From Muscardinus avellanarius (Eukaryota; Chordata; Mammalia; Rodentia; Gliridae): a stretch of DNA of 64,000 bases. Below, in pieces: positions 33,515-41,374 of this stretch. A program made the translations under genes and the position numbers. How positions within the stretch are numbered: the stretch's first letter is position 1; every line of letters starts with the position of its first letter. The stretch covers positions 157,607,099 through 157,671,098 of the forward strand of contig OY726557.1 in assembly GCA_963383645.1 (NCBI GenBank), written 5' to 3'. The notes beneath the pieces are model-generated. The model did not search any database, was not told where the DNA came from, and worked only from the letters and a program-made list of their open reading frames with translations.

Positions 33515-36057
33515 CATATATATATACACATTATAGTTACCCACATAAGAAAAATAAACATTAACAGAACTTAATAAATGTTGTCATCATACTTATCTGT
33601 TTGATGCTACTAAGTAAAGCTTATATAAAATTATCAAGATACCTTTTATTTAGGCAACACTTTGAGTTTAACAGTTAAGTTGAAAATATACAAGAATCCA
33701 AAAGCTTCCAGTATCACATTTACCTACCTACCTGTATCTGCGCATTCCCTCTGCTGTCTTTTCTGTTATTACTGGTGAACCATCCATGCTCTGTGCACTT
33801 AGACACAAACTTCCATATCTTCTCCCCATCTAGAGATCTTTGTCCTAGGAATTCTCCCTCCTCTCATCCATATAATCAGCTTTACTCTTTTCATTGGACT
33901 TTCTCCAGCTGTCTGGAAATACACTGTCACTTCTCCCATTTTTTAAATAAAATTCTTTCATCTTTTTCTTTGTCTTTGGGGCTACTACCTCACTTTTCTG
34001 TTCCTAGACAGTAAATATTTCTTGGTATATTAGAATTAACTTTTTTTACTCTTGTTATAATAAAGCTATGTCATATTGCTCATAGGTATGATGACTATGA
34101 TTATGGAGAAGTTAACCAATTACTTGAACGAAGCCTGAAGGTTTACATTAAGACAGTGACCTGCTATCCTGAGAGAACTACAAAGCGCATGTATGATAGT
34201 TACTGGAGACAGTTCAAACACTCAGAAAAGGTAGTAGCTTCATGACTAAGCATTATACTATAGACAAATGTTCAGTATAACAACTAATAATTATGAGAAA
34301 TGATACATGATAGTGCTAACAAAGTAGTACCATTGAAATTAAAGTTGAATCATCTAGCTCTTATGTTTTTTAAAATTCAGGTTTGGGGTTTTTTAATACA
34401 AGAAACTAATTTTTTTAAAAATTTTATTGGTGCACACACGCACACATCACTCATTTATCTCTTACTCAGTTCCCACCCCATTCCTTCCCCCTCCCTCCTT
34501 CTAAATTGTGGTTATGTGCTTACTTTATGTAACATCATGTATAAAGTATAATTTTAGCATCAGTTTTTGAAAGACTGGATCTTTGAAATAGTATCTTTCA
34601 AAAATACCAAATGAATATATTTCTACCATTTAATATATTTCTACCATTTTAGCAAAGACCAAACCAACTGAGAAGTTGTGTTAAGTTTAATTGTATCTTG
34701 GCCTAGAAACATATCCATTAGATTCTTTAACTGTAGCTAGCCACCAGAGCTATTAGAACAATAATTTCTCATCCCAATTTAGACTTTTAACATCATAATG
34801 TAGGACTTTTAGCCAACTATATTATTATATAAAATATTTCTTTGGATGAAATATATAGGAATTATTTCTATGTTAAAATCTAATAAATGTTGAGGGTCTT
34901 TACCAACATTGCAGTATAAGAGCTGGCTTTTAAATCTTGGCCTTTTAATTATTAAGTCTGAGACTCTCTTTTATACCACACTTTCCAAACTTGAGAGTAG
35001 AAAGATCATTCTAGAATCCTGACAATCACTATTGAGGTCATGCTTGTAATCCCAGTACTTGGGAGACTGAGATAAGCCTCAGCTATCTATTGAAGCCCTC
35101 CACAACTTATTAAGACCCTGTTTCAAAATAAAGAATAAAAAATAGAGCTAAGTGTATAGCTCAGAAGTAAAATGCCCCTGGGTTCAATTCCCAGTACCAA
35201 AAAAAAAGAAAAAAAAAAAGGTACGACTAAGGTTTGACCTCAGTCTTTACCAGATTTTTTGAAATTTATGCCCAGTGTTATATGTGCTATAAGTGTTTTT
35301 TCCTTTTTATAGGTTCTAGATTCTAGAATCTTTCCCGGATTCTGCCTAGCATTTCTTATTATGCAGAAACATTTATTCAACAATATATTCAAGTGGTAGA
35401 AAGATATCATGGTAGAAAGATATCAAAGTAATTTTAATGTTATATATTTTTTGTAGTAAATTTTGAAAACTTGTACATATTCATTTGAACTTGTCAGCTC
35501 AGAAGTAAACCAAAAGAAATGCTCTTCAGAGTTTTATCTAAAGATTCTAAGGAAGTTGTGTATAACTAACAAGTACCAGACACTAATTAAAAACTGTGTT
35601 AAGCATCCGTATTTTACTTTCATATCCTTCAAGTAAATGAGAAGAAAATTTTTTAAATTTATAACTTAGAAGGAAGCATAATTTGTAGAAAAAATGTAAT
35701 TTATAAACATTAATCTTTAATCTACAAGGCTAATTGGTTTTATATAACATATAGTCTAACAAGGTTTTGGAAATTTTTTGGACTGTAAGTTGTTTTTACT
35801 CCTTGCAGACCCAGGTTTGAATGTTATATCACATACATGCATAAATATGACCAAGCATGTGTCTGTATGTTGTCTATTTAAAAAGCCATGTACATATCTG
35901 ATATATGAAAAAGCTGAAGATGTTTCTGTTGTTTACTGCAGTTACTCACCTGGTTAATAATCCTTTCTAGGTCCATGTGAATCTACTTCTGATGGAAGCA
36001 CGGATGCAAGCTGAGCTGCTTTATGCCCTTCGTGCCATAACTCGGCATTTGACCTGA
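12548..36057 (+). CDS. SESN3: Sestrin 3, exons 2-10 (partial CDS, exon 1 upstream)
   Basis: Nine spliced segments encode 466 residues of a sestrin whose sequence matches SESN3 rather than SESN1 or SESN2 as I know them (for example [12 protein letters not shown] and [18 protein letters not shown]). Sestrins are stress-induced cytosolic proteins; they bind leucine and GATOR2 to restrain mTORC1, support AMPK signalling and limit peroxide stress. SESN3 is a known FOXO target. The N-terminal AhpD-like domain lies in exons 3-5, with Cys, Tyr and His in CSYLINMH of exon 4. The acidic linker is in exon 6 and the C-terminal leucine-binding domain in exons 7-10. Residues equivalent to SESN2 T374, Y375, T377, T386, L389 and R390 are in exon 8, and W444 and E451 are in exon 9. 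The D406/D407 pair follows the exon 8/9 junction. No frameshift or stop is present. Adding the expected 26 residues of exon 1 gives 492, the normal length. Confidence 0.97.
12645..12850 (+). mobile_element. B1-ID dimeric SINE in intron 2
   Basis: Diverged B1 half (gttgtaatcctagtacttag) and ID half (ggggatgtagcttggaagta ... tcaatccccagaacc), starting about 30 bp past the exon 2 donor. Confidence 0.75.
13024..13205 (+). mobile_element. Old B1-ID SINE
   Basis: acctgtaatcacactactaa and gggctgggggcttggctcag identify the two halves; strongly diverged. Confidence 0.65.
14312..14560 (+). mobile_element. B1-ID dimeric SINE, older type
   Basis: gagccgagtgtggtggcaca ... agggctggggtatgtaactc ... ccatctccagtaccac. 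The B1 head contains an extra segment around 14345-14375. Confidence 0.8.
14690..14870 (+). mobile_element. L1 3' UTR end
   Basis: Purine-rich tract (aaggagggaagggggaagaa), then gtgcatgtatgcctctacca and tataatgcaccaataaaaaa, the ending shared with other L1 tails here. Confidence 0.55.
15066..15240 (-). mobile_element. L1 3' UTR end
   Basis: T tract, then attttattggtgcactgt, catacatgcacacatcaccc and a pyrimidine-rich stretch (ccattccctccccatccctc), the reverse complement of an L1 3' end with its purine tract. Confidence 0.6.
15425..16115 (+). mobile_element. Ancient L1 (L1M-type) ORF2 C-terminal fragment
   Basis: Translation with many stops still shows L1 ORF2 C-terminal patterns ([19 protein letters not shown]; later [14 protein letters not shown]). 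It abuts the - strand L1 on its right. Confidence 0.6.
16136..17034 (-). pseudogene. L1 ORF1 (RNA-binding protein), frame-broken
   Basis: On the - strand an ATG at 17034 opens 195 codons that start [18 protein letters not shown] coiled-coil region follows (heptad-like [20 protein letters not shown]), then the RRM-like part ([19 protein letters not shown]). The frame stops at 16447. The C-terminal domain resumes in another frame ([13 protein letters not shown] to HPTVN) down to 16136. Compared with the usual order, a few codons are lost at the break, so a small frameshifting deletion split the gene. Together the parts span about 299 residues, near the usual ORF1p length. ORF1p is the nucleic-acid chaperone of L1; this copy cannot make it. 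Confidence 0.75.
17035..17830 (-). promoter_or_regulatory. L1 5' UTR / internal promoter, CpG-rich
   Basis: About 800 bp before ORF1 with frequent CpG between 17360 and 17660, a YY1-type core at 17810-17817, and two related blocks near 17366 and 17587 that each contain an ATGGCGC core. L1 5' UTRs drive Pol II transcription into the element and often in the antisense direction; here antisense means toward SESN3 exon 3. Activity is inferred. Confidence 0.5.
18838..19035 (+). CDS. SESN3: SESN3 exon 3
   Basis: 198 nt, 66 codons, from [13 protein letters not shown] to PYRHYIAIM; acceptor ataag, donor ATG/gtaggt, phase 0 on both sides. It starts the AhpD-like helical domain. The frame stays open for 18 codons into the upstream intron, back to an ATG at 18784 in ideal Kozak context (see findings). 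Confidence 0.97.
19091..19126. repeat. (GT)18 microsatellite in intron 3
   Basis: Uninterrupted dinucleotide run, 55 bp after the exon 3 donor. Confidence 0.95.
20095..20212 (-). mobile_element. Monomeric 7SL-derived SINE (old B1/FLAM type)
   Basis: gggttctcactgtgttgccc, aggctggtctttaacttctg and gggctcaagcagtcctt are the reverse complement of an Alu/B1 monomer. No ID half is attached. Confidence 0.75.
20646..20828 (+). CDS. SESN3: SESN3 exon 4
   Basis: 183 nt, 61 codons, from [18 protein letters not shown] to [10 protein letters not shown]; acceptor ttcag, donor CAG/gtactg, phase 0. It holds the alkylhydroperoxidase-like Cys-Ser-Tyr...His motif. These match SESN2 C125, Y127 and H132, residues implicated in peroxide reduction. 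Confidence 0.97.
21143..21280 (+). mobile_element. MIR fossil
   Basis: MIR-like order: tgttgctgaaaagtttgtgc, tgtttcagttcttgccctct, gtaaaatgagagggtctaga. Confidence 0.5.
21592..21815 (-). mobile_element. B1-ID dimeric SINE
   Basis: ID half ggtactggagattgaaccaa, then B1 half ending tgcaccaccacgcccggc. Confidence 0.85.
23926..23974. repeat. (CA)n microsatellite in intron 4
   Basis: Uninterrupted run of about 24 units. Confidence 0.95.
24644..24880 (+). CDS. SESN3: SESN3 exon 5
   Basis: 237 nt, 79 codons, from [20 protein letters not shown] to [11 protein letters not shown]; acceptor ttcag, donor GGG/gttagt, phase 0. It completes the N-terminal domain and enters the flexible linker. The donor is weaker than most in the gene. 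Confidence 0.96.
24995..25197 (-). mobile_element. B1-ID SINE, young hairpin subtype
   Basis: Long T tract, ID half (ggtggtactgggtcctggag), hairpin region agccagt-aag-gctggct at 25109-25125 with one stem mismatch, and B1 head ending ccaccacacccgg. Confidence 0.88.
25652..25870 (-). mobile_element. B1-ID dimeric SINE with (GT)n tail
   Basis: (GT)13 in place of the A tail, ID half (tactaaggatggaaccc), B1 head ending ctatgccctgc. Target duplication ctcacaaac at 25643-25651 and 25871-25879. Confidence 0.85.
25955..26335 (+). mobile_element. Outer B1-ID SINE interrupted by another SINE
   Basis: B1 part and linker run to about 26050 (caaaaataaaaaggggtcgg). The rest of the ID half resumes at 26283 (attgctcagaagtaaaatgt ... 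ccagtactcc) beyond the inserted copy at 26053-26258. Confidence 0.65.
26053..26258 (+). mobile_element. Inner B1-ID dimeric SINE
   Basis: agcctgacatggtggcacat ... gggggtgtagctcagagata ... tcattcctcagcacc; inserted in the ID half of the surrounding SINE. Confidence 0.75.
26725..26899 (+). CDS. SESN3: SESN3 exon 6
   Basis: 175 nt (58 codons plus 1), from [19 protein letters not shown] to DTFHSFPHS; acceptor acag, ending in phase 1. It encodes a charged helix and the acidic linker ([12 protein letters not shown]). The donor gtgttc has poor +3 to +6 bases. The exact cut after TCAG is fixed by the split Asp codon completed in exon 7. Confidence 0.95.
27056..27590. mobile_element. Tigger-like DNA transposon fossil
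   Basis: Begins cacagtcatgcttcactgat, then tcataaagtgtactcacaca; later tcctaattttatggggctac and atgaggtccatccttgacca. The order matches a common mammalian TcMar-Tigger type element; the name is not certain. Confidence 0.55.
27662..27761 (+). mobile_element. Internally deleted B1-ID SINE, young subtype
   Basis: Only the first bases of the B1 head (gccgggcatggtaatg) are kept; they join an A21 run and the ID half of the young subtype. Perfect 15-bp duplication taaagcagatcagtt at 27647-27661 and 27762-27776. Confidence 0.88.
28232..28310 (+). mobile_element. ID-only (5'-truncated) copy of the young SINE
   Basis: Starts in the linker (agtataaaaataggtctggg) and holds only the ID half and A tail. 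Perfect 15-bp duplication aaaatagaaattact at 28217-28231 and 28311-28325. Confidence 0.9.
28451..28660 (-). mobile_element. B1-ID dimeric SINE
   Basis: ID half tctggggatggaaccaaggg, B1 head ending ccaccatgcccggc. Target duplication aa(g)aaccactttt-like at 28438-28450 and 28661-28673, one mismatch. Confidence 0.88.
28690..28906 (-). mobile_element. Old B1-ID dimeric SINE
   Basis: Diverged ID piece (aagggccttctacatctaag), then B1 with an extra stretch, ending gagccaccatgcctgg. Confidence 0.75.
29602..29758. mobile_element. hAT-type MER element fossil
   Basis: cagtgcttctccaactggaa, gggaatcttgttgggatgca and gccagtgctgctagtctgca follow the layout of a common non-autonomous hAT element. Confidence 0.45.
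30446..30528 (-). mobile_element. ID monomer SINE near exon 7
   Basis: T13 tract, then tggtgctagggattaaacct, cacatgctggacaagttctg; a single tRNA-derived unit ending 63 bp before the exon 7 acceptor. Confidence 0.7.
30592..30710 (+). CDS. SESN3: SESN3 exon 7
   Basis: 119 nt completing the split Asp codon, then [20 protein letters not shown] to EHLPTFRAQ; acceptor ttag, donor CAG/gtataa, ending in phase 0. It begins the C-terminal domain. An open antisense frame over it is only a shadow. Confidence 0.96.
31496..31686 (+). CDS. SESN3: SESN3 exon 8
   Basis: 191 nt from [20 protein letters not shown] to HCMFGI plus two bases of Arg; acceptor tttag, donor CAG/gtgtgt. It contains the leucine-pocket lid [18 protein letters not shown], matching SESN2 T374, Y375, T377, T386, L389 and R390. 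Confidence 0.97.
31893..32092 (+). mobile_element. B1-ID dimeric SINE ending in (GGAA)n
   Basis: gccaggcatggtggcacatg ... tatagcttagagatagaaat ... aatcccagtacagaag; its tail has become the adjoining GGAA array. Confidence 0.8.
32093..32159. repeat. (GGAA)n microsatellite in intron 8
   Basis: About 16-17 perfect GGAA units at the 3' end of a SINE. Confidence 0.95.
32699..32945. mobile_element. Non-autonomous DNA transposon with terminal inverted repeats
   Basis: Ends are CAGGTTGAG and CTCAACCTG; inside are aaaatttttcagattttgga and ccaggcattttggataaggg, typical of a common mammalian MITE. Confidence 0.6.
33033..33235 (+). mobile_element. B1-ID dimeric SINE, intermediate type
   Basis: gccaggcatagtggtgcatg ... 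ataggtctgggagtatagcc ... catccccagtacc; its 3' end belongs to a tandem duplication. Confidence 0.88.
33193..33571. repeat. Tandem duplication of SINE end, microsatellite and flank
   Basis: cctggaggtagaaag ... catccccagtacc occurs at 33193 and 33374, and cacattatagttacccac ... cattaacagaac occurs at 33331 and 33527. The unit length is 181-196 bp and differs only by microsatellite size. Confidence 0.85.
34086..34230 (+). CDS. SESN3: SESN3 exon 9
   Basis: 145 nt: the last base of Arg, then [18 protein letters not shown] to [11 protein letters not shown]; acceptor atag, donor AAG/gtagta. It holds the Asp-Asp pair needed for GATOR2 binding and the Trp and Glu that line the leucine site (SESN2 W444 and E451). 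Confidence 0.97.
34400..34545 (-). mobile_element. L1 3' end fragment
   Basis: attttattggtgcacacacg, then a pyrimidine-rich tract (ccattccttccccctccctc), the reverse complement of an L1 3' end. Confidence 0.5.
35034..35220 (+). mobile_element. B1-ID dimeric SINE, shortened head
   Basis: tcatgcttgtaatcccagta ... tagctcagaagtaaaatgcc ... caattcccagtacc plus A-rich tail. Confidence 0.78.
35971..36057 (+). CDS. SESN3: SESN3 exon 10, coding part with stop
   Basis: 87 nt: [20 protein letters not shown], then RAITRHLT and TGA at 36055-36057. The acceptor is tttctag. This is the canonical C-terminus of SESN3; the same exon continues as the long 3' UTR. Confidence 0.97.
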   Translation, partial: VHVNLLLMEARMQAELLYALRAITRHLT

Positions 36058-36789
36058 GGCATTGCCTGGGGAAAATGGCATATGTGTGCAAAGACCTTTT
36101 CACATAAGATTTACATCAGAAACTCTTTGTGATATAGCATCAAAAATTATTCAGTTCTCTAGTGTCAAAGTTTAGCCGTTTTTTTGCCCCCCAGCTGTAA
36201 TGTGCAATGATGTGTTTATTTTTCTTGATGCTTAACATTACTAACCGTTGCAAAAATAATACTGAGGAGCACTACTTTGCATTGTTTATAGTTGGATTTT
36301 TGGATACTGATCATAAATCATGAACCTGGATTGTTAATGCTTAACTTCAGTGCTTTGGGGTTTATGTGTATATGTATTTTTTCTTTACCATTTAAAAAAA
36401 ATAAGGAAAAGCGCTTACAATCTGCTCAAGCAATTGTTTTTCAGATCTTGGAATTCAGCAAAGAATGACCTCCTCTGGCCATTCTCTGGTTTTCATGTTG
36501 TGTCCTAAGTCTGGTGGAGGGAAAAAGCATGCGCTGTTGAACCAAGCTGCTCACTGGACACAGATGTGTCCCCAGGAGATTATATGTCAGGCACTGTTTT
36601 TTTTTATTTGTTTGTTTGTTTTTTGGGGTTTTTTTTTACTGCTATTGGCAATAGTGTGAAATGTGACACAGCCATTGTCCATAATTTAATGTGAAATTAA
36701 TCATGATGAATCCTATAGCATGCTACTGAAATACCAAATTCAGCTATTTTCTCTCTTCTAAAACAGAAGTTTCAGTTTTCCATATCAGA

Positions 36790-36797
36790 TGTATATA
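36790..36797 (+). promoter_or_regulatory. Pumilio-type element TGTATATA in the 3' UTR
   Basis: Exact match to the UGUANAUA consensus, 0.7 kb after the stop. Short motifs occur by chance in AT-rich DNA, so this is only a candidate. Confidence 0.25.
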
Positions 36798-39700
36798 TAA
36801 AAAGTGGAATTATGCACAATCCTTCCTATCACTGACAGTAATTCTCAGTCACCTTAATAATCAGTGCTCACAGTGCTGCTCACAGTTCATTTAGTTGGTA
36901 CATATAAACCTGTACCCACACAAGACTGACCAAAAATTTTCTTTGCACATTTTTCCTTTCTTATAGTTTTTTCTATATTACAGTAAATGAAAGAAAGTTA
37001 ATATGCCTATATTTTTTCCTGTTAGGATTTTAGAAATTATTTTCCATGATTTTCTTCTTATTATAGGTTATCAGTTTATTATTCAAAGGTAAAAAATTGT
37101 GTTTCTATGCATTAATGTGATTGAACAACAACATGAAGAGTGCAATATATTCTGAAAAATACTCAGCTAAACTTTCCCCTTTTTGTGTCACTGCAGAAGT
37201 GTCCTTTTAATCAGAGCTATAAAGAAATTTTGCTCAAATTTCTTTATTGCACTAGACTTTTTTTGTTTTACCTTACTGGGGTTAAACAATGTTCTTTTCG
37301 TAATGCCAAAGCATTCCCTTCCCCAGGAAAAAAAAATCTCTTTGGACAACTGGTTAAAAAAAGATGTTGAGTCATAGGGTAGAAACAAGCGGCCAAAACG
37401 TCACATTTTTGCATTGGTTTATGTTGCTTGACTAGACTATCTTTGGAAGAGCACAACTTTATGTGTTTATAGCTTTAATTTGTATTATGTTAATGAACCA
37501 GTGAAGTGCCTAAAGAGATGCTTACAACTATCCAGTAGGACACAGCTGCACTGCTTAAACACTTTTGGTTAATTAAGGGTGACTTGAATTTCACACATAC
37601 ATACTGATTTTTAAAAACATGCATTTTTTCATAGTAAATAGTATGACTAAAATTTTCCGTTACAGTTCCCACAACAATTTCAAATTAGACTTAGTTATTA
37701 TATAGGACTCACTTTTTTTCTCTCATGAAAGAATTGTGGGCTAGTTTTGTGTTAAATCACGTTTCCTTCCCTTTTTCATCCTTCTCTAATACAGTATGTT
37801 AGTTGCTTTCCTTTAGCTTTTGTTCCAGATAGGAAAACAAAGATGACTGTACACCAATTTATAAAAGGTAGTTCTATATTCTGAGATTCCAGGATCTTAT
37901 TTACTATCTTCCATGTGAGGAAAAAATTACTAATATTTTTAATATTAGTATTAAAATAATTTTAATATTAACAGTGATTTACTTAGAGATTATTCAGAGA
38001 AGTCATGCCAGAGCTCTTTTGTTCATTGCATATACCTTATGTTGATTTTCTTCAAAATTACATTACATACCTATGTATTAACTACAAGGAAAGTATTTAG
38101 GAGAATGGCAAAACACGGATGGAAACATAAATGTCCATTTGATTATTCTAACTTCAGGACTTTCAAGTTGAGGATGTTCTTTTATTCTTGCATTTGTTTT
38201 CTTATTAGAATCTTTTCAATTAGTAGCCCTCTATTTTTGTGTTGGTGAATTGTATTACAGGATGAAAAAAGATTTTTATGTATCAAATAGGAGAAATTCT
38301 CACAGGACACCATATAAGCTTTAGACCAAAAGAAAAAACAAGGTTTAAGTAACTAAAATGGCCCCTTTCTTTTTGCTGTTTAGTCTCCCCCATGAAATAT
38401 AAGTAGTCACAGTTTGGATTATAGAAATATTAGTGCCTTTAAAAGGTCTCTTCCCTAGCAAAGTTTCTTTTTAGCTCAACATTGATCTTTCTCATCAAAA
38501 AGAAAATTGGCTTGGAACTATAAATAAAAACAAAACAATATATTATTGAACTTCAGTGGGCCAGCCTAGAGAAACTGACTTCTGGAGGTGCCAAGCTGCA
38601 GCATGCCCAGCATTGCAGGTTCAAATCCTATCTCACAATGCGTTTGCTGTAAATTCTCTTTACTCAGTACGAACTTGAAATTCTAATGCGGTTTTCCAGG
38701 GTGGTATTTTTCAGAGTATTGAATTTACTATATAGTAATTTATAGTGTAGCTTTTTATATTAAAATGTGATATTTTTAAAAAGAAATATCTGGTTCAATT
38801 GGTATAACGATGTGATTATGTGACAGGCTAATCTATGCCTTGGGCTCACATTGTGCCAAATTTAAATGTGCAAATATACATGAAAAAAAAAGCACATGTG
38901 AATGTGAATTCTTTAATTCCTCCCTTCTTATGTTAAAATTAGTCTCATAACCCACTAATGTATTTGCTTGAATAATGTCCCTTTGGAATTTCAAGGTGTC
39001 CAGCTTTGATGACAATTCTTAATTGCTGAAATCACCTTAAGAGATATTGAAGTACCCTCCCATATGAAAGTAAATTTGCTCATCAACCCCTGCACTAGAG
39101 AAATATACAGGCAGGTGCCTCATTGGACTCTTCAGACTAGGCTTCCTCATGTGGACTTAGGGCAGTTAGGGGGAAGAGGCTTTTGAGAAGGGACTACTTC
39201 ACTTTTTCTAACTAATTACACTGTCTCGATTTCAGGAAGAGCTTGTCTCACTTAGAGTGGTTTTTAAATAAAAGATAGCTAACATGGAATCAGGGCATAG
39301 CCTTGGATTTTAATTAAGGTTTTAAACCCAAATAATGGCAGATAACACAGTGCTATTTTTAAAAACAGAAAATTTAAGATTTATTTTTAAAAAATCATAA
39401 AATTTGAACCAGAGCCACTACTTTATTTCTCTTATATCACCTAAAGATTTAAAATGCTTCCAAAATCTAATTAATAATATTAGAGCAACTTTTTCTTTTC
39501 CCACCTTATAAAGCTTTTTAATCCAAAATTTTAGATTTTTATGCCACAGAAAAATAAATTTATCAGCAAACAAAGATCTGTACTTGAATTAGTTCACCAT
39601 GTTTAGTTGAGAGTGCATATATGATTTTTTTAAACCCTAAAGACGATTCATTGGGGAAAAAAATGAATTTCAGTGCATGTTTTAAAAATGGTTTGAACTG

Positions 39701-39952
39701 TGATAGTCAGATGAGGGTTTTGGTTTAATGTTGTTTTTTAAAAAATATAAATCATTTTTCTGAAAAGCAAGACCTAATGTTTTTTTTTTCTAATAGGTCT
39801 TTCTCATCTGACATGCAAAGAGATGGTCTTGCATAGAGTAAAAATATGCAACAATAGTGCTATTTAAACAGTATATAAAATTTCTTTGTAGTACAGTTCA
39901 ACAGCAAACTAAAAGACATGTGGCTCCTCTGTCCAGATTTTTTGTTTTATCT

Positions 39953-40034
39953 GCTTTTTTTGGTACTGGAGATGGAACCCAGGGCGTCACACATGCTAAG
40001 CATGTGCTCTACCACTATGCTACATCCTCAGCCC
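39953..40034 (-). mobile_element. ID monomer in the SESN3 3' UTR
   Basis: ttggtactggagatggaacc, cacacatgctaagcatgtgc, tctaccactatgctacatcc: a single tRNA-derived unit, antisense to the mRNA. Confidence 0.8.
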
Positions 40035-41362
40035 AAGACTGAGTTTTACATAATTTGCATAATCAGAACCTATTCTAGGTGGCCATCATTCTAAACTGTG
40101 TTTCCCTGTTATCTCTGTGGAGACTGAGAATCAAATTAAGTAGTCTTTCCTTAAAACAGTACTATAACATGAATGTATGTATCTCAGTCAACAGAATCTA
40201 AACACCCATTATACATGGAGTTTACTTCAGTGCTTAATTTGGTTTCATCAGCAGTATCTGCTCAGATGAGACCTAGAACATAAATATCTGGGGTGAAGTG
40301 AATTATAGAGGTAGAGGTGTATGTCAAGGCAGAACCCTGTGAGGAAGGAAACATTTTAACATTTTCAAGGAATGTATGGGATGTAATGCTGAGCTTGTGG
40401 CTGTCCTCAGCATTATGCACTTAATATAAAAGAAACATTTCCCCTGTGGGAGCTCCTGCCTGCACTGGGCCCACCCTCTCCTACCTGCTTTCTCTTCCTC
40501 CAAGTGCCTCAACCTCTACATGCTCACTCCTCCCCTTTTCTCAGCCTGTCTTGTTCTGAACACCTATCACAATCCAAACCAAACATTACCAGCCATCTGC
40601 TGATAGTCACCAGCATTTACCTGAGTTACCTTTCTCCATTCATTAAGGATATGGCTTTGTCCCAGTTCCCCATAAACCCCTCAACCATCCGTCTATATTT
40701 TGGCTGACATGTCCCTACACACCCTACCAGATGTTCTACAGCATCGAGTGTAATCTTGTCTGCCCCATACTGTTTTTACCCTTTCCCCAGCTGCCAAAAT
40801 ATCTTACTCTCCTCTACCTCATCCCCAAAGAGCCTATAAATTCAGAGTATCCAACCTTTTCATAGGTTCACTCTCTGTCATTCAATAATACTACTTCCAT
40901 AGTTTAAATAAATCATAAAAGATTTTTGCCTTCTATCAAAGTAGGAATCTTTATATTTATACATGATACAGAAATCAAACTATTTCTACCATGCAGAATT
41001 TAGCATTTAGCAGGATTTTAAAGTAATTGAATTGCCATCCTAATCTTGGATCTATATTAGATAATGAATACTGAGGTTAGTCCAAGTTATTTGAATGTAA
41101 AGTTAAAATTCTCCAGTAATCCAGACTGACCATAACCCTTTAGTGGAATAGGACATTTCTGGCATACAAATGGGGTGGTGTTTCAGACATTTATTAGTGG
41201 TGTTTGGCCCTTGAAAAACAATTCTTATAAAAGGACATATGATAAAGGGTGTTTAGATTCTGAATGGATCACAGAAGGTCATTTGATTTGTAATGTAGAT
41301 AATATACTACAAAACTGAGTAAGGGTTTGACCAAACTTCCTGGATTAGACTAAGCTTCTAAT

Positions 41363-41374
41363 CCCCCCCCCCCC
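41363..41374. repeat. C12 homopolymer in the 3' UTR
   Basis: Twelve consecutive C in otherwise AT-rich mRNA tail. Confidence 0.95.

Noticed and set aside
33135..33561. Open frames of 109-120 codons on the - strand
   Set aside because: Translation of CA/TG microsatellites and SINE ends in the tandem duplication.
38571..38640. Possible MIR or tRNA-like piece in the 3' UTR
   Set aside because: Contains ggttcaaatcc, but the flanking stems do not pair and MIR order is not convincing.
39953..40034. tRNA gene in the SESN3 3' UTR
   Set aside because: It is a tRNA-derived ID SINE: promoter-like boxes but no tRNA fold, and many relatives in the window.
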